Source: a virus
Length of the DNA stretch: 64,000 nt
Direction: 5' to 3' (one strand)
IMG/VR virus record: IMGVR_UViG_3300025030_000038
Span: 124,001-188,000 of that record
The first letter of the stretch is position 1, and each line of letters begins with the position of its first letter. A program made the position numbers and the translations under genes. The notes below the pieces were generated by a model. The model had not been told where the DNA came from and searched no databases. It worked only from the letters and a program-made list of their open reading frames with translations. Positions 49,177 to 57,289 of this stretch are shown here, piece by piece.

Positions 49177-49453
49177 GCGATTCGACCCCTCCTCCGCCTA
49201 CAGTAATCAGAGTCCTGGCACGTGGCGTTCTGAGCATGACCACAAGGACTATCCCAAAATGAGTCCCTGTGACTGGCATGCCGCATACATCATCTTCGGT
49301 TCCGTACTCTGGCCAGCGTCCCTTTCGATATGGACTGTAGGGTTTATCCTGTGGACCTTGCCCCATCGCATAGTCTTGAGGGTCGAACGGTACGGACCGG
49401 ACCAAAGAGGAGTCCAAGGCGGGAACGGGAATGGGCGTTTATCGAAAAGGTAA
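49100..49453 (+). CDS. membrane protein
   Basis: 117 aa, RBS GGGAGG before ATG 49100. Hydrophobic helices at the N terminus (FGCIVGLIFLYVLFAHFA) and middle (YIIFGSVLWPASLSIWTVGF). Its layout resembles the membrane protein at 36579. Charged basic tail. Unknown. Confidence 0.6.
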   Translation: MGTFGCIVGLIFLYVLFAHFASRLFERFDPSSAYSNQSPGTWRSEHDHKDYPKMSPCDWHAAYIIFGSVLWPASLSIWTVGFILWTLPHRIVLRVERYGPDQRGVQGGNGNGRLSKR

Positions 49454-49459
49454 GATGTA

Positions 49460-50368
49460 GTGAAGAACCTACCGGATTGCTGGTGTGGCAGCCAGGACTG
49501 GCAAGAGCGTGGGGGGTCGTTTGGTGGGATGAGCCAGACCAACTATCGCTGCAACCGATGCCAGCGGTGTGCAATTGAGTTGTACATGAATGGCTGTGGC
49601 CTTTTTCATGTCCAGACCAACTCCTCAGTAGACGATGAGGGTCTCGCCTCTGACCCCCACATTCAGTACATCAACCGAGTGCTTCTCTCCGTGTGGCGTG
49701 ACTGGCATGCTCGGGTAGAAGCTGCGCGTGCGCCTCTGAGTCTTGCCAATTACCACGATGTCAATGCCCAACTGGGCCTGCCAGTTGACGCCAAAGACAT
49801 CCCCAAGGAAGTCTATGGGAAATGGAGCGACCTTCTGAATGAGTTTCGTCGCAGCAAGAAATACAAGTACCCGAAAGGGTTTGACCGCCTCCCTGTGCCC
49901 CCCCAGATGCCCCCAAACATGTTTGCCTACATGTGGCAACCTACGGGATGGGAGCGGGTGGTTCCCTCCGACACCAAACACCTGCCCATCCCTCCGGACC
50001 CAATTCGTGTGCGTCACGATGCAGAGTTCCTGGGCATCTTCGAGGAACTGTCCTCCAATGATGTCTGTATCCGGCCCCAGGAGATCCCAAACCAATACTA
50101 CAAGGACGAGTTCAACCTAGAACCGTGGTACACCTTCCCAATGCGTGGGGCACAAATCACCATGGGGCCCCGCAAACGCGTGATCTCCATTCAAGCCACC
50201 CGGGGCACCCCTTTTGACGTGGGGGCTCTGGCGGAACTTGCCAAGGCAGATGGGGTGACTTTTGACGCCGACAGTACCCTGGTCACGAATGTCCTCATTC
50301 ATGCCTGGACGCCTGCCAAGACCGTTGAGTACCTTGACCTGATCTTCAAGGCATTGAGTGCCCCATGA
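49460..50368 (+). CDS. zinc-site hypothetical protein
   Basis: 302 aa, GTG start. CWCGSQDWQ, then CNRCQRC in the first 35 residues suggests a zinc ribbon. The middle has a Pro-rich segment (RLPVPPQMPPNMFAY) and the C terminus is an alpha/beta domain with FDVGALAELAKADGVTFDAD. Not recognised. Confidence 0.65.
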   Translation: MKNLPDCWCGSQDWQERGGSFGGMSQTNYRCNRCQRCAIELYMNGCGLFHVQTNSSVDDEGLASDPHIQYINRVLLSVWRDWHARVEAARAPLSLANYHDVNAQLGLPVDAKDIPKEVYGKWSDLLNEFRRSKKYKYPKGFDRLPVPPQMPPNMFAYMWQPTGWERVVPSDTKHLPIPPDPIRVRHDAEFLGIFEELSSNDVCIRPQEIPNQYYKDEFNLEPWYTFPMRGAQITMGPRKRVISIQATRGTPFDVGALAELAKADGVTFDADSTLVTNVLIHAWTPAKTVEYLDLIFKALSAP

Positions 50369-50781
50369 GGCTCCAGCACCAGACCACATTCGGTGGCGTA
50401 GATGACCCACCCGAACAAGTCGGTAACTGCTATGCTACATGCCTCGCCTCACTGCTAGACTTGGATGTCGCCAATGTGCCCAACTTCTGCGCCATCAAAG
50501 ATAACAGCTGGTTCTCACAGTCTCAGCAATGGCTGGCCGAGCGTGGATTGATGTCCATGAACTTCAGATTCAATCCATTCGAGGACCCAGCCTACCACCA
50601 TGGAATTTCCATTGCCGCCGGGCCCGGTCCCCGTGGGCACCAACATGCTGTGCTGTGGCAGGGAACAAAGCTGTTTCACGACCCACACCCGTCGGGGGCC
50701 GGGTTACTCAAAGCTACCGAGTGGGAAGTGCTGGTCGTGGCAGACCTGAGCATGCTCCTTCGCAAATGGGGCCAATCATGA
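50365..50781 (+). CDS. papain/C39-like cysteine peptidase fold protein
   Basis: 138 aa, ATGA-coupled. GNCYATCLASLLDLDVANVP places Cys at a helix start as in papain/C39-like folds; HQHAVLW gives the His strand and FHDPHPSG the Asp/His segment. Similar small phage proteins are known as predicted peptidases. It might cleave a phage or host protein, or be an amidase; active Cys, His and Asp all appear present. Confidence 0.65.
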   Translation: MRLQHQTTFGGVDDPPEQVGNCYATCLASLLDLDVANVPNFCAIKDNSWFSQSQQWLAERGLMSMNFRFNPFEDPAYHHGISIAAGPGPRGHQHAVLWQGTKLFHDPHPSGAGLLKATEWEVLVVADLSMLLRKWGQS

Positions 50782-51131
50782 CCTGTCAGCAATGTGAAGA
50801 ATGGGCCATACGGGACAAGAGTTTTCGTGATGTAATGATCGTATTGCATACACGAATTGCCACCTTGGAGGCTGCCCTGCACCGAGACCAGACGGGTCTG
50901 GCATCCGCCTTGGAAGAGGTCCTCAATATCACCCGCGGCTATGGGTGGGCCACCACCAGTCGTGGTCCCTATACCTACGATGATGAGGAGTACCGGCTGG
51001 AGTTTGGCCGTTGCTTGGACGCCATCGCAGGAGTCACCCACACAGCCCTCGTAGCTAGCGGGGATCTCGCCCACCCCCATTGCTGTAGTCTACAACAGGG
51101 GCACCTCCCCGATATCAACCCAAAAGAGTAA
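50778..51131 (+). CDS. hypothetical protein with zinc-like ends
   Basis: 117 aa, ATGA-coupled. N-terminal CQQCEEW, helices (LEAALHRDQTGLASALEEVL) and C-terminal HPHCCSLQQGH. Unknown function. Ends just before the structured element at 51132. Confidence 0.55.
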   Translation: MTCQQCEEWAIRDKSFRDVMIVLHTRIATLEAALHRDQTGLASALEEVLNITRGYGWATTSRGPYTYDDEEYRLEFGRCLDAIAGVTHTALVASGDLAHPHCCSLQQGHLPDINPKE

Positions 51132-51195
51132 GACCCTGGTGGCTCACCTGCCTAGACGCATGGCATCGTAAGTGCCTAGACGTGTGGGCAGGGTC
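51132..51195 (+). promoter_or_regulatory. structured leader element
   Basis: Nested pairings: CTGCC 51148-51152 with GGCAG 51187-51191, inner GGCA/TGCC hairpin (51162-51165, 51173-51176), and an alternative GACCCTG 51132-51138 with CAGGGTC 51189-51195, sharing CAG. A direct repeat TGCCTAGACG occurs twice on opposite sides. Two mutually exclusive folds hint at a switch or protein site before the gene at 51225. Confidence 0.45.
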
Positions 51196-51224
51196 CCCAA
51201 TTTGAACAACTTGGAGATGACCCC

Positions 51225-51518
51225 ATGACCCGCACCCCTATTGGTTCCCATGTTGTCTACGTAGATGCCTATGGCAATGAGCACCCAGCCATCGTCATCG
51301 AGTCACCCACATCTGGAGAACAGCCAGCGTGGTGCTTCGACAAGACATGGGCAACCATGGTTACCTTAGAGTATTTTGAAGAGGGGTGTGCTACCGTCAA
51401 GCCAAGAGTATCCCTAGGCGTAACAGGGCAGCGGCACATCTATCTGAATCCCCAGCCACTCCAGCAGGACCCGAAGCCAGCGGAAGACAATGGGCTGGCC
51501 GGACTACTCGGACTTTGA
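51225..51518 (+). CDS. hypothetical protein
   Basis: 97 aa, RBS TTGGAGATG. Beta-rich (IGSHVVYVDAYGNEHPAIVI), possible SH3-like barrel, Pro/Gln tail. Preceded by the structured leader. Same operon as the FHA-like gene. Confidence 0.6.
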   Translation: MTRTPIGSHVVYVDAYGNEHPAIVIESPTSGEQPAWCFDKTWATMVTLEYFEEGCATVKPRVSLGVTGQRHIYLNPQPLQQDPKPAEDNGLAGLLGL

Positions 51519-51524
51519 GGAACC

Positions 51525-52136
51525 ATGATCAAAAGCTTCACGAATCCCAAGAACCAGATCACCCCCATCACCTTCGTGTGCTCACGGAGGGGGTCCGGCA
51601 TCCACCAGACCAAGACCATTACCCAACAGGTAATCCGCATTGGGGAAGACCCAAAAAGCCACCTCGTCATCTCGGGGACGGAGGGACGGAGACTAATCAT
51701 TGAAAACAGGGTGGGTAAGGAAATCTGGGCCCTTGAGTACGTGAATGACGCTGTGGTCAACAGGTGGTATCCCCGCTCAGATGATACCATCCACATCGGC
51801 CAAATAGATGTCCAACTCGGGTTTGCCAAACCTGTTAACATCCCAGCCGACGATGAGCTTGCCTTGATCCAACTGGCTGGCAAGCTCCCGAGCCAGCCCT
51901 CAACCCTGGACCGGTGCTTCACAATCATGCGCCAGCTAGGGGAAGATACTCTCACCATTACTGAGGGGAACGAGGGCATTTACCGAGTGCAGGTAGGCGG
52001 TCGTTTGGATTGCGAGGGCATCAAAGGGGCACCTGAGGATGCCCTTCAGAAGACCCTATCCAACCTGACCCTGGCCTTGAAGGAAAAGGTCGATGCCATG
52101 CAGGCTCAAGTGGACGCCCTGAAAGGACTTCTATGA
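51525..52136 (+). CDS. FHA-like domain plus coiled-coil family protein
   Basis: 203 aa. Residues about 25-105 fit an FHA-like beta sandwich (VIRIGEDPKSHLVISG, RRLIIENRVG, DDTIHIGQIDVQLG), though the canonical SxxH and N-G residues are weak, so phosphothreonine binding is unsure. From about 128 comes the shared family domain (LDRCFTIMRQLGEDTLTI, then PEDALQKTLSNLTLALKEKV and a coiled coil). Links the family at 30680, 45328 and 46307 to a signalling-type fold. Confidence 0.6.
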   Translation: MIKSFTNPKNQITPITFVCSRRGSGIHQTKTITQQVIRIGEDPKSHLVISGTEGRRLIIENRVGKEIWALEYVNDAVVNRWYPRSDDTIHIGQIDVQLGFAKPVNIPADDELALIQLAGKLPSQPSTLDRCFTIMRQLGEDTLTITEGNEGIYRVQVGGRLDCEGIKGAPEDALQKTLSNLTLALKEKVDAMQAQVDALKGLL

Positions 52137-52299
52137 GGTACCTCGCCATGGGGCTTATGGCCCATTCGGAGCCATCCTCTCCCTGTATCTCTTGCTGGTC
52201 TCCGGAGACCCCCTCCTGGGGCTCATCCTGGCTGGCTGGATCACAGTGGGTATTATCCAGGTTTGGAATCACATCCAGAGAAGTGGGGGAATGACATGA
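52133..52299 (+). pseudogene. membrane peptide gene with one-base frame jump
   Basis: ATG 52133 (RBS AAAGGA) reads MRYLAMGLMA, then the natural protein-like frame continues one base back as FGAILSLYLLLVSGDPLLG, a transmembrane helix, and stops at TGA 52297-52299, overlapping the next ATG. One missing C in the GCCCA run at about 52162 would give a 54-55 aa two-helix protein. Confidence 0.5.
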
Positions 52300-52463
52300 A
52301 AACTTGGCACAAGCATTGTATTGCGTCCATCTGGCTTGGAATATTGGCCACCCTCATTGGTTTTTCCACCTTCCCTGGGGCACTCAATCTGGCTGCCTTC
52401 ATGGTAGTCACCTGCGCGGGATACTGGTTTCGTGCCATACATTCGGCCAATCAGGATCAGTAG
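52296..52463 (+). CDS. small membrane protein
   Basis: 55 aa, ATGA-coupled. Two hydrophobic segments (IASIWLGILATLIGFS; ALNLAAFMVVTCAGYWF). Precedes giant gene C by 32 nt. Unknown. Confidence 0.6.
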   Translation: MKTWHKHCIASIWLGILATLIGFSTFPGALNLAAFMVVTCAGYWFRAIHSANQDQ

Positions 52464-52495
52464 ATGCCATACCGTCAACCGGCTCTGAATTCTAA

Positions 52496-55400
52496 ATGAT
52501 CCCTTCCGTTCCATTGCCTGAGTTCCGACGCCCTCTCAAAATAGACGGGCTAGAGGACCTTATTGTAGACCTGCGCAATGCCCTTGGTAGGTCTCCAGCG
52601 CAATGGAGACAGGACTTCTTTGACGATATTGTAGGTTGCTACGCAGACCGTCCAACGGGGATAATTGTACCCAACCTGGGTTCTGGAACAGCCCGCCGAG
52701 ATCTCGAAGATCGGGTCATCAAACTGATCGAATTTGGTAAGGCCACCATTCCCGCGACCCATTCATTCACGTTGACCGGCTATCTGTTAGACGCAAGTAC
52801 GGGGAGGATATCCTATGGGATAAGCCGAACAGGGGATCCTCACACAACCCGACACCCCATACAGTTCAGCAACCTACTCGCCGCCAAAGAGTGGATGTCG
52901 AGCCACTGGAAAATCCTTTGGACACCGGACAATGAGAAGCTACTTCAAAACGTTGTCTCGGACATTGCCAAAGGCTGTGAACAAACACAAACCGAGCCTA
53001 GGACAGCCCAGGCCACCTTTACCCACCACTTCACGGACCCCAACAAAGCTAGCTTCACAGTCACCTTGAAGGGTGCTCTTGACTCTACATATGACCTGAC
53101 CTACTCCCTCGATGGTAGAGGTGAGACCGATCTCCGAACCTCAACTGGGGTCCGTTTATGCAAAGAGATCCAGGACCTAATGACCCGCCACTGGGGGGCA
53201 GAGTGGACCCACGACAACCTTGATGCCCTGCACCAAGCTGTTGATTCCGTCGATGACTGTATCCTAAAAGGGCAGCACGCAGCTGAGACAGCTGAAGCTG
53301 CCCCTAAACTCGACCATTTTGAATATCTGAGCCATATACAGCGGCAAATTGCCCGAAGCGGCTATAGAGTCAACGTGGTGAGTGCTGACCGGAGGGCGGG
53401 GAAAACCACTCTCGCCGTAGCGGTTGCCAACGCAGCCCTGGCTGAGGGCAAACGAGTCCTCTACTTGTCTCCCAGTACCACGGACCCCCCTGAGGTCATC
53501 AGCAAAGGGACTTTTAGTAGCAAGTTCTATGCGGGTGAAGAGTTCGATCTGGTCATCGCCGATGAGGCGGAGCACCTACATCCTGAGGTACGTCAATCCC
53601 TGAAAGACCATAAAGGTAAGCTTCTCATAACCCTATCCACCCCCGCCTTCGAGGGCTGGTGGAATGACAAAGCATTGGTGGACAAAGCCTCATGGACCCT
53701 CCCCCTCTCCAGCAACCCCAGTATCTCTCAGGAAACATTCCGTCAACTCAAAACGGAGAAGAACTCCAAATCCGAGTCGGCCGTATCCTCCCGGTTGGCC
53801 ACCAGGGCCATAGATACCTTGGAATCCTTGGCAAGAGAGTGGCTGAAGGCCAAACCATCCTCCTATTGGAGCAAGGAGGAGGGCCCCAAGGAATGGCTCC
53901 TCGGGCTGCTATCCAAAGACACCAGCCACTCATGGGTGGCACCCGCTGAGATGTTTGTGTCGAAGGAGGCTGATGGGCTGGATCACAATTGGATCCCATT
54001 GAACAAAATCGGTACGATAGGGCCACACTTTTTCACCTCTTCTGCTGACCTTGTGACTCGTACCGAGGCTTGGATACAGGATGCCGCTCGTGCGCAGGAA
54101 AAGGGACCCATGACTACCGAGACCAAAGATACCCTGGAATCCCTAGCAGCCGAGTGGAAGGAAGCATATCCGGAAGGCTATACAGGGAGCTACCACCCGA
54201 CAGTCTGGCTCGAAGGGCTAGCTAAAAGGGATTCTACATGGGCGCCGACAAACCAGATGGCCAAGGCCTCCCGAGCCAAAGTATCCCCAGACCTCCTCGC
54301 CCGTACCGAGACATGGCTTGCACAGCAATGGTCGAAGCAACCTGCCCCCAAGGATGATGGATCCCTGCCCCCAACCGTGTCTGTTAAAGACCTGTTGACG
54401 GGGATTAAGGTGGAGGCAAACGCCACAAAAGACTGCTGGACCTACAGGCTTACTTATCGAATCACCGTGACTCCAGCCATGACCAACGTAACCAACGTGG
54501 AGACCCTGACCAAATGGATGCCCTTTAGCGACCTTGTAGGGTGGCTGGAGGGGCACACTGGCTACCTGTGGACCAAGCCATCCGCGGGCACCGGCATCCC
54601 AATCCTAGGCCTCACCGTAGCACAGCAGGAGGAACTGGATGACATCCTACGCCAAGCCAGGAACCAAGCCCGTACCAAGAATCCTGAGAATGAGAATATA
54701 TCTGCCGACATGAATCGCTTGTCCCCCCAGGCCACCGCTATCTCGGGCGGAGATCACCATAAGGAGGAGTTGGCCGTGGGGACATCTTTCCTGATTTGGC
54801 TTACCAAAAACAACCTATCCCTCCGGGCACGCTTTGACGAAGGTGCCGATAAGGAAACCTGGGAGTACGCCCTCTGGAACACCAAACAGGCCGACTACCG
54901 CCACCTGGGGCCCCGTATATGGCTGAAGGACCCAATCCCATATATCTCCAATGCTGTCTACCCAAAAATAGACGAGAAGACCTTCTGGAACCCCATTGAC
55001 GCAGCCGACCTGAACACGCTCATGCGGGACGCCAGGAAACGCTATGATGACGAGGATGGGTATGATCCCGACGAAGAAGGGACAGTGGATGCCATTGAGG
55101 GGTGCCCCATTGCCCTCGCGCAAGACTTCAAAGGAACAGACCTAGCCTCCTACATGATCCACGAGGGCTGGTCTCTTGACGTGGGGATGTGGTCCTTTGA
55201 TACAATTGGTACAACTGTGACCGGTTACCAAGTGTGGTCTACCAAGACATCTTCCTGGGTATCCCATCGGGGACCCATGAACCTCCATGACTTGGAGGCC
55301 TGGGTGGTGGCCACATGGGGGTCGGCACTGACATCTGGCTGGAGAGAGGAGCTGCACAACATTGTAGACATCTACTCGAAGCACCCAAAGACTACCCCCC

Positions 55401-56038
55401 TGGCTAACCTGATGCCCAAGGTGGGCGTCCTCCACGCCCCAGCCACTGCCACGACGACCCAACGCCTCAAGGCACGGGCCAAAACCGAAGCCAAGTCAGC
55501 CATGGTAACCGTCGCTGGTAGACAGCTCGCCAAGGCGGCTAGGGACCCCCTTGTGGAGTTCCTGACCCAAACCCTGGGGGCCAATAGGGGCAAGGCACTC
55601 AAGTTCCTGGCGGGCCCTCAGGGGCTCGCCCTGACTAAGGTCCTGGGAGGTGTTGGACTCGCCTCAACCCCTTGGGCTAAGCACTCAACAATGGCAACCC
55701 GCAACTCAACTCCCGACTCAGGGTACCTTTCGGACCCTGATGCCGTGGGCCCGAAGCTTTTTGACATGAGCTATGAACCAAGCAGCAAACTCGCCTCCAT
55801 TGCCCAATCAATGCGGGAAGATGGCCTAGCCGATCTTGGTGACTCCCTGGCGGATCTGGTCACTAAACCGGCCCTCAGGCTAGTCATGGACATGGTCTCA
55901 GGAATGGCTGACGAGAAGGTCCGGGTGGATGTGGGGGAGCCAGCCCGGAAGCTAACCAGGGTCGATGAGACTGAGGGGGCCGAAGTTGAGGTTGATGTGC
56001 CCAACACGACCGAGAGGGGAGTAAATCACCTGCCATGA
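52496..56038 (+). CDS. giant modular protein C with P-loop
   Basis: 1180 aa. N-terminal half has beta-alpha repeats (LTGYLLDASTGRISYGIS; VTLKGALDSTYDLTYSLDGR). A P-loop NTPase insert follows: Walker A ADRRAGKT (297-304) and Walker B LVIADEAEH (D356, E357), then LLITLSTPAFEGWW; it is compact, like a terminase- or helicase-type core with no obvious C-terminal RecA half. ESLA modules start near 441 and 546 (DTLESLAREW, DTLESLAAEW). Three further Y-x-L-W repeats run about 630-950. C-terminal domain from about 994 as in proteins A and B. Could be an ATP-driven DNA-handling or packaging-associated protein; unproven. Confidence 0.85.
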   Translation: MIPSVPLPEFRRPLKIDGLEDLIVDLRNALGRSPAQWRQDFFDDIVGCYADRPTGIIVPNLGSGTARRDLEDRVIKLIEFGKATIPATHSFTLTGYLLDASTGRISYGISRTGDPHTTRHPIQFSNLLAAKEWMSSHWKILWTPDNEKLLQNVVSDIAKGCEQTQTEPRTAQATFTHHFTDPNKASFTVTLKGALDSTYDLTYSLDGRGETDLRTSTGVRLCKEIQDLMTRHWGAEWTHDNLDALHQAVDSVDDCILKGQHAAETAEAAPKLDHFEYLSHIQRQIARSGYRVNVVSADRRAGKTTLAVAVANAALAEGKRVLYLSPSTTDPPEVISKGTFSSKFYAGEEFDLVIADEAEHLHPEVRQSLKDHKGKLLITLSTPAFEGWWNDKALVDKASWTLPLSSNPSISQETFRQLKTEKNSKSESAVSSRLATRAIDTLESLAREWLKAKPSSYWSKEEGPKEWLLGLLSKDTSHSWVAPAEMFVSKEADGLDHNWIPLNKIGTIGPHFFTSSADLVTRTEAWIQDAARAQEKGPMTTETKDTLESLAAEWKEAYPEGYTGSYHPTVWLEGLAKRDSTWAPTNQMAKASRAKVSPDLLARTETWLAQQWSKQPAPKDDGSLPPTVSVKDLLTGIKVEANATKDCWTYRLTYRITVTPAMTNVTNVETLTKWMPFSDLVGWLEGHTGYLWTKPSAGTGIPILGLTVAQQEELDDILRQARNQARTKNPENENISADMNRLSPQATAISGGDHHKEELAVGTSFLIWLTKNNLSLRARFDEGADKETWEYALWNTKQADYRHLGPRIWLKDPIPYISNAVYPKIDEKTFWNPIDAADLNTLMRDARKRYDDEDGYDPDEEGTVDAIEGCPIALAQDFKGTDLASYMIHEGWSLDVGMWSFDTIGTTVTGYQVWSTKTSSWVSHRGPMNLHDLEAWVVATWGSALTSGWREELHNIVDIYSKHPKTTPLANLMPKVGVLHAPATATTTQRLKARAKTEAKSAMVTVAGRQLAKAARDPLVEFLTQTLGANRGKALKFLAGPQGLALTKVLGGVGLASTPWAKHSTMATRNSTPDSGYLSDPDAVGPKLFDMSYEPSSKLASIAQSMREDGLADLGDSLADLVTKPALRLVMDMVSGMADEKVRVDVGEPARKLTRVDETEGAEVEVDVPNTTERGVNHLP

Positions 56039-56066
56039 CCGCCGCTCGGACGGGTGTAACAGGACC

Positions 56067-56402
56067 ATGAAACTCGATCAGCCAAAGCTAATCCAGGACC
56101 TTCAAGCCGCCAAGGAAGCAGCCCTAAAGACCGCCAGGGACAACCCGGGTGATGGGGGCACCTGCAATATGGACCGTGCAATCCTGTTTCTCCCCAAGGG
56201 AGTCAGGGTCGCCCAGGTGGCGGGAGCAGTCACGAGAGCAGGACTGAGCGGCCATGGCAGTACTTGGTTGGGTGCCCGTGTCTACTTCATCCACGCCCCC
56301 ATTGGGGGACAGGGTGACCTGAACACCAGACAGGCTGAAGCCATCTCCTGGACCCTTAAGACGGCCGGTTGGGGCACTGCTGTTTACTACCAGATGGATT
56401 GA
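56067..56402 (+). CDS. hypothetical protein
   Basis: 111 aa, 28 nt after giant C; RBS CAGGA. Alpha/beta protein (FLPKGVRVAQVAGAVTRAGL, ISWTLKTAGWGTAVYYQ). Not recognised. Confidence 0.6.
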   Translation: MKLDQPKLIQDLQAAKEAALKTARDNPGDGGTCNMDRAILFLPKGVRVAQVAGAVTRAGLSGHGSTWLGARVYFIHAPIGGQGDLNTRQAEAISWTLKTAGWGTAVYYQMD

Positions 56403-56409
56403 GCCCGAT

Positions 56410-56715
56410 ATGCTACTTGAAGACACCACCAGCCCAAAGACCGATTGGGAGCGGGTCAACCACCTGACCCGAGCCATCCTCAATATTGTGATCCTGGTCT
56501 CCCTTGTGGCATCTTTTGTCCTGGTGGTATGGAACCATTTCAAGAAACTGAAGGGCAAGTGGAGTTGGAAACGCTTCTTTCTCCACGACCTGTTCGATCT
56601 ACTCCGTGTCGGCACTTCCCAATGGAACAATCTCCCAGATGCCAATGACACCACCGTAGGATCTTCTCTGAAGACAGTCGGTGTACCACCCCACCATCCT
56701 CGCCACAGTCAATAG
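56410..56715 (+). CDS. membrane-anchored protein, perhaps frame-continuous with the AAA+ piece
   Basis: 101 aa. One transmembrane helix (ILNIVILVSLVASFVLVVW, about 23-41) then basic region. Its last 15 codons read an unlikely PP-rich tail; dropping one G at about 56680 would join it, after SSLKTV, to the AAA+ frame starting at 56681. That would give one membrane-anchored AAA-like protein. Confidence 0.5.
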   Translation: MLLEDTTSPKTDWERVNHLTRAILNIVILVSLVASFVLVVWNHFKKLKGKWSWKRFFLHDLFDLLRVGTSQWNNLPDANDTTVGSSLKTVGVPPHHPRHSQ

Positions 56716-57067
56716 CTTGGCCCCTTTGGGGTATGCAATGCTCCGTCCAGGGAGGTTCGATGACATCTTCACCTTCAACCTACCCAACGCCAATGACCGT
56801 AAACGGTTCATTGACCTGTTCCTGGCCCAAAACACCACCACCCTCTCGCCCGAGAAGGTCCTGGAGATGGCAGAGCTAACCGAGGGGTTCTCACAGGCCT
56901 ACTTGAAGGACTTCTGCCTCAGGCTGGCCTATGATGAGGACATTGGGGTCCTGTTCCGAAGGATTGGCATGACCCGAGATATCCTCCAAACGGTAGGGCT
57001 AGATGAGTTCCCCAGACCCCGCAAATTTGGTGGCGCCAAATACCCTAGAAGCATAGCAGAACCATGA
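56681..57067 (+). CDS. AAA+ ATPase C-terminal fragment without Walker motifs
   Basis: 128 aa (GTG 56681; ATG 56738 possible). Matches the second half of an FtsH/BCS1-like AAA+ module: sensor-1 ILATVNSLAPLG, arginine-finger region AMLRPGRFD, then LPNANDRKRFIDLF and the lid helix ELTEGFSQAYLKDFC. Walker A and B are not found upstream in any frame, so it cannot bind ATP alone. Either decay or a regulatory partner of a host AAA+ protein. See the previous entry for the possible fusion. Confidence 0.6.
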   Translation: MYHPTILATVNSLAPLGYAMLRPGRFDDIFTFNLPNANDRKRFIDLFLAQNTTTLSPEKVLEMAELTEGFSQAYLKDFCLRLAYDEDIGVLFRRIGMTRDILQTVGLDEFPRPRKFGGAKYPRSIAEP

Positions 57068-57282
57068 GAACCACTGATATTGAAGACTTCCCGGTAGAAC
57101 TTCAGGATGCCTTGCGAGAATTGCCCCGTGAGCGTCTGGCTGAATTGAAAGAGATGATTGACCATATGTCGATGGCTCAATCCCATCTCGATGAGGGGGA
57201 AACCAAACTTGTCAACGAGGCAGAAAAATGGATGAGGGCATATCGGGCCATTTGGAAGAAATTGTTGCCATCAAAGGCGTAA
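57064..57282 (+). CDS. small helical protein
   Basis: 72 aa, ATGA-coupled. Wholly helical and charged (DALRELPRERLAELKEMIDH), possible dimerising coiled coil. Unknown. Confidence 0.55.
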   Translation: MRTTDIEDFPVELQDALRELPRERLAELKEMIDHMSMAQSHLDEGETKLVNEAEKWMRAYRAIWKKLLPSKA

Positions 57283-57289
57283 CCACACC

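Noticed and set aside
54841-54852. Another GCCGATAA octamer
   Set aside because: It lies inside giant gene C and has no TAAA element 15 nt upstream, so I do not count it as a promoter.
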